Below are positions 22,111-33,665 of a stretch of DNA of 64,000 nucleotides, piece by piece. The notes under the pieces were generated by a model. The model was not told the DNA's origin. It saw nothing but the letters and a program-made list of their open reading frames with translations, and ran no database searches. Position 1 is the stretch's first letter, and each line of letters opens with the position of its first letter. The position numbers and the translations under genes are program-made. This DNA comes from Anaeramoeba flamelloides (Eukaryota > Metamonada > Anaeramoebidae): the NCBI GenBank assembly GCA_027625915.1, contig JANTQA010000016.1:3725001-3789000 (forward strand), read 5' to 3'.

Positions 22111-25100
22111 CTTTACTCCAAATACATATTACTAAATCTTCTTCATTTTTTTTTTTTTCAAATATAGCATAATTCGATACTTTTTATTAATTTATTGATA
22201 AGATTAATGTTCTAAAGGTTGTATATTTTATTTTATTTTTTTTTGTTTTCAAAAAAAAAAAAAAAAACGGTAATGGTTTATAGTATATTAAAGATAAAAA
22301 TAAAAAAGTTCATTTTGTATTTTTTATAATTTTTTTGTTTAGAAGTTCGTACTACAACTTATCTTGAATTTTAAAACTAGTTAAGAAATAAACTTTTTAG
22401 TATTTTTTTTTAGTTCAAATTACTTAATTAATGTATGAATGGTTCTCAATTTTTTAGAATATTAATATAAAGTTATCTGTTGGCCATTTTAAATCATTAT
22501 TTTTTCTTGAAGTTTTGTTTTATACGGTTTTATAAATAATTTTTTTTTCTAATTTAAAAATCAACGAAACAATAAGAAATATTTTTTATTGGTGAGTGTC
22601 TGGTTTTCTATATTTCCCGGTAAATAGTATTCAAAAAAAAAAAAAGGAATTAGAAATAAGATTCTGACTGAATTTTAATTTTCCTCTAATAAAAAAAATT
22701 TTTTTATTACTATAAATTTTGTTAAATAGTGGTGAAATTAAAATATTTCTTTTTTTTTTTTTGAAATTTTTTTATAAAATTCTTAATCAAAAATATATCA
22801 AAATAATTTTCATTTGGTAATAAAATATAACAAGATGTGTATATTTATTAGTTTGGTAACTTACTTAGAACTATTTTTTGATTGTTAATTATTGATTGAA
22901 TTTAATTGGTATATATATATAAAACATACATTATTGTATTTTTAAGGTGTAGTCCTTTTGAACTGATTTAAATATAGGGTGTAAATTGAAATATTTTTCT
23001 AAAAATTGTTTATTAGAAAATTTACAACTTTTTTACTTTTTATTTTGTTTTTTTTTTTATTTTAACAAAAAAAAAATCATTGAATGTTTTTTCATAAATT
23101 ATAAAATAAAAGAATCCTCATTATTTAAGGCAACGGGCGATTAAACATTAAATAATTAATTGAATCCAGATAATGGTTAGAAAACTTCTGAATATTTTAA
23201 AATAATCATAAAACAATCAGAACAACCAAATTTTAAAGATAAAGAGACAATATGGTCGGTATTTAAGGCATAAACATTCTACAACATTTAATTCACAAAT
23301 ATAAATCAAATTAAGATATATTTTTTTTTAAAAAAAATTTATACTAATTATATTTCTAGAGTACGAATTTTCAGCCTATATAATGTAATTTTTTTTCACC
23401 TTGAAGTTTGATATTTTATATCCTTAAAGTGTAACTGGCTGTTTATTAATCAAAAATCTTCAGTTTAATTCCAGAAATATCATCCAATTATTAAATTTCT
23501 AACAAGAAGTTTGTGTTTTCTGAACAAAAATAACAATAAATTTTGCCATTTTAACAACAATTAAAAAAACGATAAATCTTTAGAAAAAATCGATCCTTTC
23601 TTGTAGTGTGTATTTCATATGAAAGATATCAAAATTATTCAAAAGAATATATCGAGATGAATTCACAGAAAAAATTGCCAACTCAAAAATAAAGGTTACA
23701 TTCTTACTATAATACTGTTTGTTTATAATTATGAATTTTATCATTCTTAAAGATATTTTTCTTATTAGAGATTTTCAAAAGGTTTCAATTTTATAATTAC
23801 AAAATCAGAATATTATGTGGTTTTTGTAGGTGGGTAAAAAAATCAAGAGTATATTTCATCAGTATGTTATTGTAAGATAGTTAATAATATCATCATGTAT
23901 AATTTTCATCTGAAGTCAAGTGGGCTTTACTCAAGAGGTCAAATTTAACAGTAATATAATTAAATCAACAGAATTAGATTGAAATATACATTACTCACAA
24001 TCTTATAAGTTGGTACTTTTGTTCTTATAATACAATTAAAACTGTATTTTGTATTTGAATTTTGTGAAAAAACTTTTTGGGAAATTTATCAAAAAGAAAA
24101 AAAAATAAAATATAAAATCATTGAAAAGAAAATTTGAAACACAAAGTTTTATTTATAACAATCGATAATTATATTTAATGTGTTTAAAAGAAATTTATTG
24201 ATTTTACATGGTTGGTATCCCCCTCTGTTAATCAATGATTAAAGTGGGTTGTATTTTATTTTAAATTTTATTATTCATATATAGTTCAACTTGTATTAAA
24301 AAATATATCGTATAAATAGATATTTATAATTCTAATTCGATTATTTCAAATTGTTCATAACATAAAATTTATTATTTTGGAAATTTTTTAATTTAACTTT
24401 ATTACTTTAATAATAGAAAGCTAAATAATATTGTTGATATTTTTAATAAGACATATATTTATTACACACCAGAATAATATTTTTTCAATTTTTGTAATTT
24501 CAATATTACTTCCTTACTTATTAAAAAACAACCTTAATGATCAATTATTTTTATTTTATCATGATGAATTTAGTTGAATTTTTTAATATATTTCTAATTT
24601 TTATAAATAAACTTTTTTTTGGTCACCTGTGTACAAAAAAAAAAAAAAAAACACAATGTTAAATATTTTCTAATTTTGAATTGTTAAATAATAAATAATA
24701 ATAAAGTAATATAAAGACTGGTAGAATAGTTGATATATGTCTGATACAAAACTAATCAATCTATATATTTTCTTGAAAATTTAAAAACAAAAATTCTTGG
24801 GAATTATTGGAATAAATAATAACATGTTAATTTTAATCTCTAATGAGAGTTCAAAGATAATTAAATAGAAATTGAGACAATTATTCTCTACGGTCATTCT
24901 CTCTATTTCAAGAACTTTTGAAAAAACATTTTTTTTATTTTAATTTTCGACCACAATCCTCTATTAATTGAAAAAATGAAAAACAGTTTGGTTACAATTA
25001 AAAATAGAAAAAAAAAGAAAAAAAAATTGAAAAACTGATCACAAGTTTAAAATTTCTAAAATTCATTTGTGTTTTATAATATCAATTCAAATTATTTTTA

Positions 25101-25890
25101 AAACATACAATTTATTCAGTGCAACTTTTACATTTTAACTGGAAAATATTTTCATTTATAAAAATAGAAAATTTATTTTTCGTTTTATTGAAAACATTAA
25201 TTTTTTTACAAACTAACCTGTATTTCTCAACTAACTCTTAAGATATTTTTTTTAATTTAAAGTTGTTAGATCGGTGAAACAGCTTTAAAATTTATCTCTA
25301 AAAGTAGACTATTTTCTAAAAATTCTGGAATTTTTTTTACTCATAAAAAGATTATTTTTAATTGAAGGGATATAATTCTTTATGAATATTTTTCAAATCG
25401 AATTTTTAGAGTTGTGTTAGCCCTGTTGAACTAATCTTATTTACATTCAATTCCAACATCCGATAATTTTCGGCTTCTCAAAGTTGGACGCTAATATCCT
25501 AAAGAGAGGATTTTTCGTTTCAAAATTATTTAGATTTTCCCAAAACTTATTCTCGATTCCATTTTAAAAATAACTTGGAAAATTGATTTTTCATTAAATG
25601 GAAAATTTCTAACATTTCTTTTTTTTTTTTTTTCCTTCTTAGAGTTTTCCTTCTAAATGTGACAAATTTGTGGATTTTATTAATTGTTAGCAAAATACTC
25701 TTATGTGTGTCAATAACTACTTTTTTGTTATCAAGTGCTTTTTTTCACAAATCTAACACATTTAATAATAGCGTTTGTTGAAAAATACTAAAAATATTTG
25801 AGATTTATTTTTCTGTAAAAAGTAAAATAAAAAGCTAAACATACTTTTCCTGAAATACAATCGATCAATTAATCAATCAAAAACGAAAAT

Positions 25891-25924
<34 letters not shown>

Positions 25925-26141
25925 AAGACAGGAAATTAATTTCCTCTTACATTCCTAATAAATACTTTTATAATTAAAATTACATAATTAAAAAAAGTTT
26001 TATATAAATTATTTTCAATGAAAATATGTTGAAAAAAGATAATAACAATGCAAATTATATGCGGATAATGATAATAAGTTACAGTAGGTAATAGCGAATA
26101 ACTAATAGCTACCCGTTGATAAAAATATCAAAAGAAAAAAA
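22111..26141. other. 4-kb intergenic region, nothing recognised
   Basis: Very AT-rich with many homopolymer runs, including 32 consecutive T at 25892-25923. A weak piece near 23680-23720 (GCCAACTCAAAAAT, then TTACATTCTTAC) may be a small remnant of repeat E. No gene, RNA gene or complete transposon was seen. Confidence 0.5.
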
Positions 26142-27872
26142 TTATTTTAAAAACCAATTCAGAGCAATTTCCGAATCCTTATTTTGCTCGATTGTTGCCA
26201 AGTTTCTTTTTTTGGCTGGGATTAAATCACGAAAATTCGGGTTTTTCGATTTCTTTTGGTGGTCCAAGAGCATCCCCTTGAAAGGGAAAATATCAAACAT
26301 GCTGTGGGTTTCGAAGGGGAAGTCGTCAATCGATTGGTTTGCCATTGGTATCCAGTATTTGGAAGAATTCAAGCCGAATCTGTTGATGATGCCCTTGATT
26401 AGTTTTAATTTCTTGCCGCGGTTATTGCAATAGCAATTAAAGGCATCCTGGTTAAATTCCAGCTCAATCAAATTGGAATAATTCTTAATGATCTTTTGGC
26501 AATTTGCAAATTCTTTTGATAAATAGATCGACAAAATCTGGAATTTGGCCTTGCCAAAGAAATAAAGATACTTTTCAAAAAATAGTGTTTTGATCTCCTT
26601 GGTGTACAAGTGTTCCGGGCGATCGGTAAATCTTTTTTCAAACCAATAGTTTAACAGCTTTTCGTTAAAGATTTGGTTGTAGATCTTTTCTAATTTTTTT
26701 TTGAAACTTTCCTGCCCTTGGAGAGGGATCGCATTCAAATTTTCAATTTTGGAAAGCTCTTCTAATAGCTTTTCATATTTGGTTGCGATTTTTGGTGTGC
26801 TTTTTTTATACTTTAGTGACAACACGCCAACCATGATTTCCATTATGTACTCGCTGAAAGTTCTTCTCGAATTGGAGAGCAAGTTTTTCAATTGGTTCGA
26901 AAAGATATTTGTTTCTTCCTGCGATGCACTTAAGGTTGTTGTTAATTTGTGAGCTAATTCGTTAGTGAATGGCTTGAGTTGTTTAATAGATGACCCGTGG
27001 CTTATGACCCACAGAAACCCGGTCATGCATTTAAACAGTTCTTTTCCTGATTCAACAGTGATCGAATTGACTTTTTTGAGTTTGCATTTCTCTTTAATTC
27101 TTTTCCTTCTATTTGATTGTCTTTTTGTTGTTGTTTGCTCGACTGTTATTTTTTGTTCTTTTACGGTTGTTTGTTCTTGTGTTGTTTTTTGTTCTTGTGT
27201 TGTTTGTTGTTCCTGTGTTTGTTGTTGTTCCTGTGTTTGTTGTTGTTCTTGTGTTGTTTCTTTTTGGGTTTGGGTTTGGTTTTTGTTTTTGTTTGGATTT
27301 TGCTCTTCAATTTGCATTGTTTTTGTTGCAGTGATTGTTGGCTGTTTGGTAGGGGTCAAAATAAGGTTTTCTGGCAAACACTTTTGACCATTCACACAAG
27401 AGTTGTCATTAGTACCCTTTGGTTCAAATGGTTCAAATTTTTCCATCAACGAAAATAAATCATTTAATTCTGCTGAATCATGAAGTTCATCGAATTCAAG
27501 GCATTCACTTGAAATACTTGGCTCGTTTAAATGCTTTAATTCGTCTGGATTTAATTCTTCGTTTGATTCTGGATCCAACAGATCAAGATTAGATACATAT
27601 TCGAAGTTAATCTCGAAATAATCGTCTTTGGAGAGTGGTTGTTCCGAATTATTATCCTGTGAGTGTTGGTTAGCGGTTTGTGGTGTGGTGATCTTTTTGT
27701 TGAGAATTTGTTGAATTTCATTGGTAGTGCTTTCCTCCGAATTGGTGTTTGTAAATAACTCAAATTGTAAATTTAGTTCGAAATCTAAATCAAGGAAATT
27801 GTCTTCAAGAGTAAAATTTTCCATTTGTCCCAAGCTAAAAAAATCGGGTGTGTTTTCATTTTCAAGTTCCAT
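26142..27872 (-). CDS. Unrecognised acidic, Gln/Thr-rich protein, possibly nuclear
   Basis: A single exon encodes 576 residues from an ATG at 27872 in an A-rich context; the product is not recognised. Residues 1-165 are acidic and Asp/Glu/Leu-rich. About 195-255 is an imperfect QEQ/TTQEQ repeat. A strongly basic segment (RQSNRRKRIKEKCKLKK) follows near 255-275 and could be a nuclear localisation signal or DNA contact. The C-terminal 300 residues are helical and globular-looking, with several Trp, Tyr and Phe and a short CYCNN motif. Acidic region, Q-rich linker and basic patch suggest a transcription-related role, but this is inference from composition only. The sequence is visibly less AT-rich than its surroundings, which supports real coding. 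Confidence 0.8.
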   Translation of the reverse strand: MELENENTPDFFSLGQMENFTLEDNFLDLDFELNLQFELFTNTNSEESTTNEIQQILNKKITTPQTANQHSQDNNSEQPLSKDDYFEINFEYVSNLDLLDPESNEELNPDELKHLNEPSISSECLEFDELHDSAELNDLFSLMEKFEPFEPKGTNDNSCVNGQKCLPENLILTPTKQPTITATKTMQIEEQNPNKNKNQTQTQKETTQEQQQTQEQQQTQEQQTTQEQKTTQEQTTVKEQKITVEQTTTKRQSNRRKRIKEKCKLKKVNSITVESGKELFKCMTGFLWVISHGSSIKQLKPFTNELAHKLTTTLSASQEETNIFSNQLKNLLSNSRRTFSEYIMEIMVGVLSLKYKKSTPKIATKYEKLLEELSKIENLNAIPLQGQESFKKKLEKIYNQIFNEKLLNYWFEKRFTDRPEHLYTKEIKTLFFEKYLYFFGKAKFQILSIYLSKEFANCQKIIKNYSNLIELEFNQDAFNCYCNNRGKKLKLIKGIINRFGLNSSKYWIPMANQSIDDFPFETHSMFDIFPFKGMLLDHQKKSKNPNFRDLIPAKKRNLATIEQNKDSEIALNWFLK

Positions 27873-28793
27873 TTTTTGGTTGTTTTGATTGTGTGGTGGT
27901 TGATAAAAAAAAAATAGTCTTTGGATTATGGTTTTGTTTTGTGATAATTGTTTAAGATAAATCCTAAGGTTTATAAAAAAAAATGAAAAGAATATTCATT
28001 TTCTTTCATAAATACACTTTTGGAAGACTTTGTTTTTTTACAACTATTTGATGATTCACTTTAAAATGGTTAAGTTCAATAGAAGAAAATTATTTTTTCT
28101 TAAAATTTCAAATCCAAATTAAAGAAACCAATAATAATAAAGATTTTATTATTCGTCTTGATAAAATAGATTGAAATTTATAACTGTAATCTTTTTTACC
28201 AAAGTAAATAATCTAACTTTCTCAAATTTCGGTTTTAACTGAAAATAAGATTATTTATCATTTTGCCTTTTTAAGGATTATCAACACGAAAAGACAACCT
28301 GAATTCCGTTGGAAGATTATTTGAAGGTTCAACATTTATTATTTTTAAGATTGAGAAATTAATTAAAAAATTGTAAAAAAAAAACTTTAATTTTCCTTTA
28401 ATTTTAAAAATCTAAAGGTTTTTAGAAAAATAGACACCAAACTTGAGTTTAATACAATCAAACGTTTTATTAATGGAATTTTGAGAATCAATTTCAAAAG
28501 GATAAAAATTTCAAATTGTTGATCAAAAAACCTCTTTCAAATTTTCACCACTTTTGTTTAATACTAAAAGCAACACTTCTTTTTTCGATAAGACTTTGGT
28601 TTTATGTGAATATAGAAAAGGGAATTCAAGAATAAGTAAATCTTATTGTGGTTTTTAAGGGTTGAGACTCAAAAAGGAAATTCGAAAACGTGAATAATCA
28701 AATTGATAAATGTTTCTAAAAAACGAAATACATTTTTTTTTTTTATTCATTTTTAAGGGAGGATTTTTTAATTCATCTTGTTTGTCATTACTA
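27873..28793. other. Intergenic upstream region, nothing recognised
   Basis: This divergent flank upstream of the minus-strand gene contains AT-rich DNA without open frames. No defined promoter motif can be claimed. Confidence 0.4.
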
Positions 28794-29515
28794 CTAATTG
28801 TAAAATAAAAAGATCAATATTTTAATTCAGCTTTCCCACAAAATCACTTACCCAAAAGAAAACAACTATTCATCAAAAAAACCAATTCTTAAAAGGAAAA
28901 TTCATAATTTAAGTCTTTATCAACCGGTAAATCAGAGAAAAATTTGAAAAAATTCAAATTGTAAAAATATTGGTTTATATCTGTCCCTTTTACTCCAAAA
29001 AGGACAATATTAGTCATATTGTCCTTTTTACCTCATTTTTTAAAAAAAAAATTAATAAATTGAGTAGAGTGTCTTTAAAATGACACTCTATGGTTGATAA
29101 GTAAGTTATCTCCTTCACATTTTTCAATATTTTCCCTTTTACAAAAAAAAATTATAAATATTAGCCATATTTTCCCTCGTCTTCGACTCTGTGAAAATAT
29201 GTGTTGTATTGTTCCTTGGTCTTTAGCCTTCGAAACAATACATAAATATTTAAATTTTTGAGTTTGTAATCGGGAAAATATTGAAAAATAAAAAGGAGAT
29301 AACCCACACAAATTAAGAATCAAAAATTTAAAATTTTTCACAAATTATAAAACTTTTTTTTAAAGAACTGAATGAAAATTTTATTCCATTTATTTTGCGA
29401 CTGAGGGTAACACTTATTTTAGAATAAAAAATTTGAAATGTAAAACAATGACTTTAAAAATCTTTTATTGGAAAGCTGAATGAAAATTTTGTATCCTTTA
29501 TTTTGCAAAAAATAG
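28794..29515 (+). mobile_element. MITE family D, copy 2, with nested insertions
   Basis: The left end is TAATTGTAAAATAAAAAG with TTAATTCAGCTTTCCC; the right end is GGAAAGCTGAATGAAAATTT...TTGCAAAAAATAG, flanked by TA on both sides. At 722 bp it is three times copy 1. A smaller palindromic element sits inside at 29105-29303, and a second internal right-type end near 29361-29400 suggests another partial copy. Short hairpins at 28990-29030 (AAAGGACAATAT / ATATTGTCCTTT) and 29062-29093 also lie inside. Confidence 0.6.
29105..29303. mobile_element. 199-bp palindromic MITE nested in family D
   Basis: GTTATCTCC...TTTTTCAATATTTTCCC at the left is matched by GGGAAAATATTGAAAAATA...GGAGATAAC at the right, with a further inner pair (TGTATTGTTCC / GAAACAATACA). 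An 88-codon frame on the minus strand merely runs through it and has no domain. Confidence 0.65.
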
Positions 29516-30556
29516 TACGTTTTCTTGAATTTTCGAAATAAAAAAAAAATACTCTTAGGTTTTTAAGAGTTTTCTCTTTCTTAAGAAAATAAAGAGATTG
29601 GCGAAATAAAACATAGTCTTTCTGAAAAACGCGGTTAGAAAATTTTACTTCTTGAAATGAAAAGTAAATTTAATAAATTTAACTGTTGTAGAATAAAAAG
29701 GGGATGGTTATATTGTCAAAAATTAAAAATTTAATTGTCAACATTATTAAAACTGAAAAAAAACCCCAGAATTTTTTGAAGATAATAAGAATCAAAATGG
29801 GGATTAGAGCCTTTTTAACAAGTATATTATCTAACTTGGATTTTCTTGTTGATTTCTATAACATCAAGATACTCCCAGAAGAAGAATTTTGTAAAAATCA
29901 AATTCTTATGTGAGAACTAAATCTTCGCAGAAATGAGGAATTATCAGTATTTTTATCATCTTTGCCATTTTAAATGTTATTTTAAAAATAAGGATTTCTT
30001 GGGGTAGTTCTTCGAATTTTAAATCGATTGCTATCGGCCGTTAATCACTAATCGTGTTATTTATTGTTATTTTTTTTTTAAAAAAAGGTTTCATTCTTCT
30101 AAGATTTTCCATGAAAAATCAAAAGATCAGTAATTGATGATTTTCACAATTACTATATCTTAACAAAAATCTATTTTTTCTCAGAACGCAGAAAATAATT
30201 CAGGTTAAATACTAAAGGCTTTTTCTGAAAGTTGTAATTTACCTGATATGAATTCACTAAAAAAATACACTTTTTACGTATTTTTGCCACTTATAACAAT
30301 CAATAATAAAAATTTCATTTTTAAAACATTCTCTATGAATGATCTTGATGTAATAGGAATGAAGAAAATGAGAGTTAGATAATAATCTTCTTAAAAGGCT
30401 ATAATTCCAATTTGGATTCTTATTATCTTCAAAAAATTCTAGTGGTTTTGTTCAGTTTAACTAATGTCGACAATTAAATTTTTAATTTTTGAGAAAATAA
30501 TCATTCCCTTTTTTTCTACAACATTAATTCTCATTGCAAAAATTAAAAAAAAACAA
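29516..30556. other. Intergenic, nothing recognised
   Basis: AT-rich. A 69-codon frame at 29704-29913 has no domain or neighbours that support it. Confidence 0.4.
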
Positions 30557-31433
30557 GGTGACCATTGTGAAAAAAATTTGGGTCAAAAAAAAAAATTGGG
30601 TCAGTCAAAAATTTGTTTTCGTTTTTTAAATAGTAAATATTAGCAAAATGATTTTTGATCAAAGTAAAATTTTATGAACAAATCTTACATTTAAGAAAAA
30701 ACCAAAGTCATTATCAATAATAATTTTCAAATGCAATATTAAATTGTTGCATTTTAACCTTTTGAAATTACTGTGGAACTCCAAAAATACAACAATTTAT
30801 TTTTAATTGTCAACTTTACTAAAAATAAGAAAACTATTTAATAGGAAATATTAAAATCTATTAATTCAATAAGATATTTATCATTGTTAATAAACGCAAA
30901 TTTATCACGGTTAATCTTAAATATCCTTTTAAACCAAATTGAATCATAAATTCTTCCAAAAAAGATATTTTTTCGAAAGAGATTGTTTTCCACTAATGTT
31001 TACAATCAAAACTTCAAAATACCAAAATATCAAGATTTCAGAAACCATTTAAATTCTAAAAATCCTCATAGACAAACCTTAATTTAAAACTGTTATTAAT
31101 TTTTTGGTCTTCCCAAACAATAATTAACTTGATCTTGTAATGTTTTCTAATAAAAAAAAATTAACATTTTTAGTAAAGTTTACAATTAAAAATAAATTTT
31201 TGTTTTTTAGAGTTCCACAGTAATTCCAAAAGGTTAAAATGCAACAATTTAATATTTCATTTGAAAATTATTATTGATAATGACTTTGGTTTTTATTAAA
31301 TGTAAGATTTGTTCATAAAATTTTACTTTGATCAAAAACCATTTTGCTAATATTTACTATTTAAAAAACGAAAACAAATTTTTGACTGACCCAATTTTTT
31401 TTAATGACTCAAATTTTTTTCAAAATGGTGATC
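30557..31433. mobile_element. Foldback element H, about 270-bp inverted arms
   Basis: The left arm, about 30557-30831, begins GGTGACCATTGTGAAAAAAA. The right arm, about 31165-31433, repeats it inverted, with shared internal words TGGGTCAGTCAAAAATTTG, ACTTTGATCAAAA, TAAATTGTTGCATTTTAACC and GTGGAACTC. About 330 bp of unrelated AT-rich DNA separates the arms. No coding frame is present. The arms differ at many positions, so it is old. Target duplication was not certain. Confidence 0.8.
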
Positions 31434-31605
31434 ATGGTAACGATCCCAATTCCTAAATTGTTATAAAGAAACTTTTTAAAAATATTTTCATTTGTTTTAT
31501 TAGTTACTACATTTGGATGAAACTGTAAAATTGAGAATTCCAATTTAGTTATAATTATTGTTTCAATTATTATACCACCATTGTTCATAGAGTTTATTCA
31601 CGATA

Positions 31606-31827
31606 CAATTTGTTGCAAAATAAAGGGAACAAAATTTTCATTCAGCTTTATAAAAAAGATCTAATACATCATGTAACATTTAAACTTTTTAATTCTGTAA
31701 ACAAATCTTAAAGTATTCAGTTCCACCTTTTAGAATTGGGGACTTTGACGATTTCTTTTGATTATTGGGATGTAATTCTATTGGAAAGATTATAGAAAAT
31801 TTTGATATTTTTATTTACAATTAATAA
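31606..31827 (-). mobile_element. MITE family D, copy 3
   Basis: Begins CAATTTGTTGCAAAATAAAG with AAAATTTTCATTCAGCTTT (a family right end, inverted) and ends GAAAATTTTGATATTTTTAT...AATAA. It is therefore in the opposite orientation to copy 1. It shares the TA at 31828-31829 with the next copy. Confidence 0.65.
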
Positions 31828-31829
31828 TA

Positions 31830-32038
31830 CTGTTAATTATATAACAGAAAGATCAAAATTTTCAATAATCTTTTGAGAAAAATAAACAACATCCTAGAAC
31901 GAAAACAAAGCAACCAACGCCATAATTATCAAGAATTATTTAATTATTAAACCGATTTTAAGAATTAAAAATTGGAAATTTTAAATTATTTTTAAATATT
32001 TTTTTTTGCAAAACGGATGAAAATTTTGTTACAAATAG
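31830..32038 (+). mobile_element. MITE family D, copy 4
   Basis: The left end CTGTTAATTATATAACAG with AAAGATCAAAATTTTC matches copy 1; the right end is GGATGAAAATTTTGTTACAAATAG. It directly abuts copy 3 at a single TA, as if one inserted at the target-site edge of the other. Confidence 0.65.
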
Positions 32039-32331
32039 ATTAACCAACATTTCAAAACTTAAAAATCTTGAGGTTATTGTATTTATTATTTTTAAGAGTA
32101 CAACCTTTTTTAAAATTCTCTAGTTAAGAAAAAAAGGAATTTTTAGGGGTAAACTTTTCAAAATATATATAACAAAGAATTTTCGGAAATTTAGCTCTAG
32201 GATATTTTTTTGAATTGATAATGACTCATAGCTTTAAAAACACTCCTAGAATTCTAAAAAAACACAATTATGGAAAAAACAGAACTGATGATAAATATGA
32301 GGGTACAAGGGTTTCCAATATTTTTTGGAAT

Positions 32332-32493
32332 ACTGGTATTTGAATTTTAAATGGGAAAAATTTTCACTTCATTTTCATTTCCTTTTTCAAATAAAGCCAC
32401 AAATTACAACCTGCTTCTTTGTAAACTATATACTCAAAAAAAATATAGAAAATTCAGTAAAAATTTATTCCCATTTATAATTTAAATACCAGT
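32332..32493. mobile_element. 162-bp MITE with ACTGGTATTT ends
   Basis: ACTGGTATTTGAATTTTAAA followed by TGGGAAAAA at the left is matched by the inverted right end (TTCCCATTTATAATTTAAAT then ACCAGT). Related ends recur at about 54460-54540, though less complete. No coding frame. Confidence 0.65.
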
Positions 32494-32519
32494 AGAGAAA
32501 AATCTTTAATTTTACTCTT

Positions 32520-33355
32520 TTCTTATAAATTCGGGAAAATCTAACAAAAGTGTTGTCACGTGTCAAGGTTTTCTTGAATTCCAAAGAATAGAGAAAAAAA
32601 TTTGATTTTACTCTATTTTTTTAAATTCTGGAAAAGTAAAATGGTGATTTTCATGAGGTTTGCTGTTTTATTTGAAAAATCTCAGATTTGACTCAATTAT
32701 TTTAAATTCTCGAAAAGCTGACTGAAAGTGTACGTCAAGTGCCGTCAAGTGCCTAGCCTTTTTTTAATTTTTGAAATTAAAAGAAAATTTCAAAAATTTT
32801 ACTTTTATTTCTCAAATTAAAAAAAAGCTAAGGACAGTTTTTCAGAATTCAAAAGAATAGAGAAAAATCATAGATTTGAATCAATTATTTCAAATTCTCA
32901 AAAAGTTGACTGAAAATGCTCGTCAAGTGTCGTAGAGTGCCTTGTTTTTTCTACTTTTGCGAATTAACCGAAAATTACATAATAGTTCCCTTTATTACGA
33001 AAATTAACAAAAAACATAACGAAAATGTCCGTAGAGTGCTTTCAAGTGCCTAGGTTTTTTTTTAATTCAAAATAAAAAGAAAATTTTTGAAATTTTCTTT
33101 GTATTTATCAAAAAGTAAAAAAAAACCTAATTGCGGTGTTCTTGAGGTTTTCTGTTTTATTTGTAAAGTGCTCTAGGTTTTTTTTTGAGGTTTTCTGTTT
33201 CATTTGTAAAATCAATAGATTTTCGAAAGAAACAGAAAACTCAAGAAAACCAAAAGAAAGTGCTCTAGGTTTTTTTTACTTTTTGAAATAAACGGAAAAT
33301 TTATTAAATTTTCAGTTTATTTCAAAAATTAAAAAAAAAACTAACGAAAAATCAA
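32520..33355. repeat. Hairpin-module cluster 5 (largest)
   Basis: Several hairpin types alternate with decamer words: CGTCAAGTGCCGTCAAGTGCC near 32732, CGTCAAGTGTCGTAGAGTGCC near 32920, CCGTAGAGTGCTTTCAAGTGCC near 33030. Hairpins include TTTTTAATTTTTGAAATTAAAAG / CTTTTATTTCTCAAATTAAAAA (32760-32825), a similar one at 33055-33122, and TTACTTTTTGAAATAAACGG / CAGTTTATTTCAAAAATTAA (33268-33335). CTTGAGGTTTTCTGTTTTATTTG words are also present. No coding potential. Confidence 0.75.
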
Positions 33356-33665
33356 AAAAATATTTCTTCCAATTTAAAAGAGCAAATAATTCTTCAAAAG
33401 TCCAAATAATTGAATCCCTATTTGGAGTATATTCATTAGATTTAAAAAAAATTTAAAATATGATAAAAAGCCCTCATTTTTGTGAAAATAAAAATTTTCA
33501 AAATTTTTCCTATTAAATTGAAAAAAAAAATATAAATATACCTTGAAAATTGGATTTTCCAACTTGTATTATAAAATATCTCTAAAAATAATTTTTGATC
33601 AAAGATCTTTTATTAAAAAAAAGTCTTTATTCTAATTGAAGTAAAAAAAGAGCTTTAAATATGTA

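Noticed and set aside
29075-29341. 88-codon frame on the minus strand
   Set aside because: It runs through a palindromic MITE and its flanks.
32520-33355. Possible CRISPR-like array
   Set aside because: Repeats are hairpins of several types in irregular order with no uniform spacers, and the DNA is eukaryotic.
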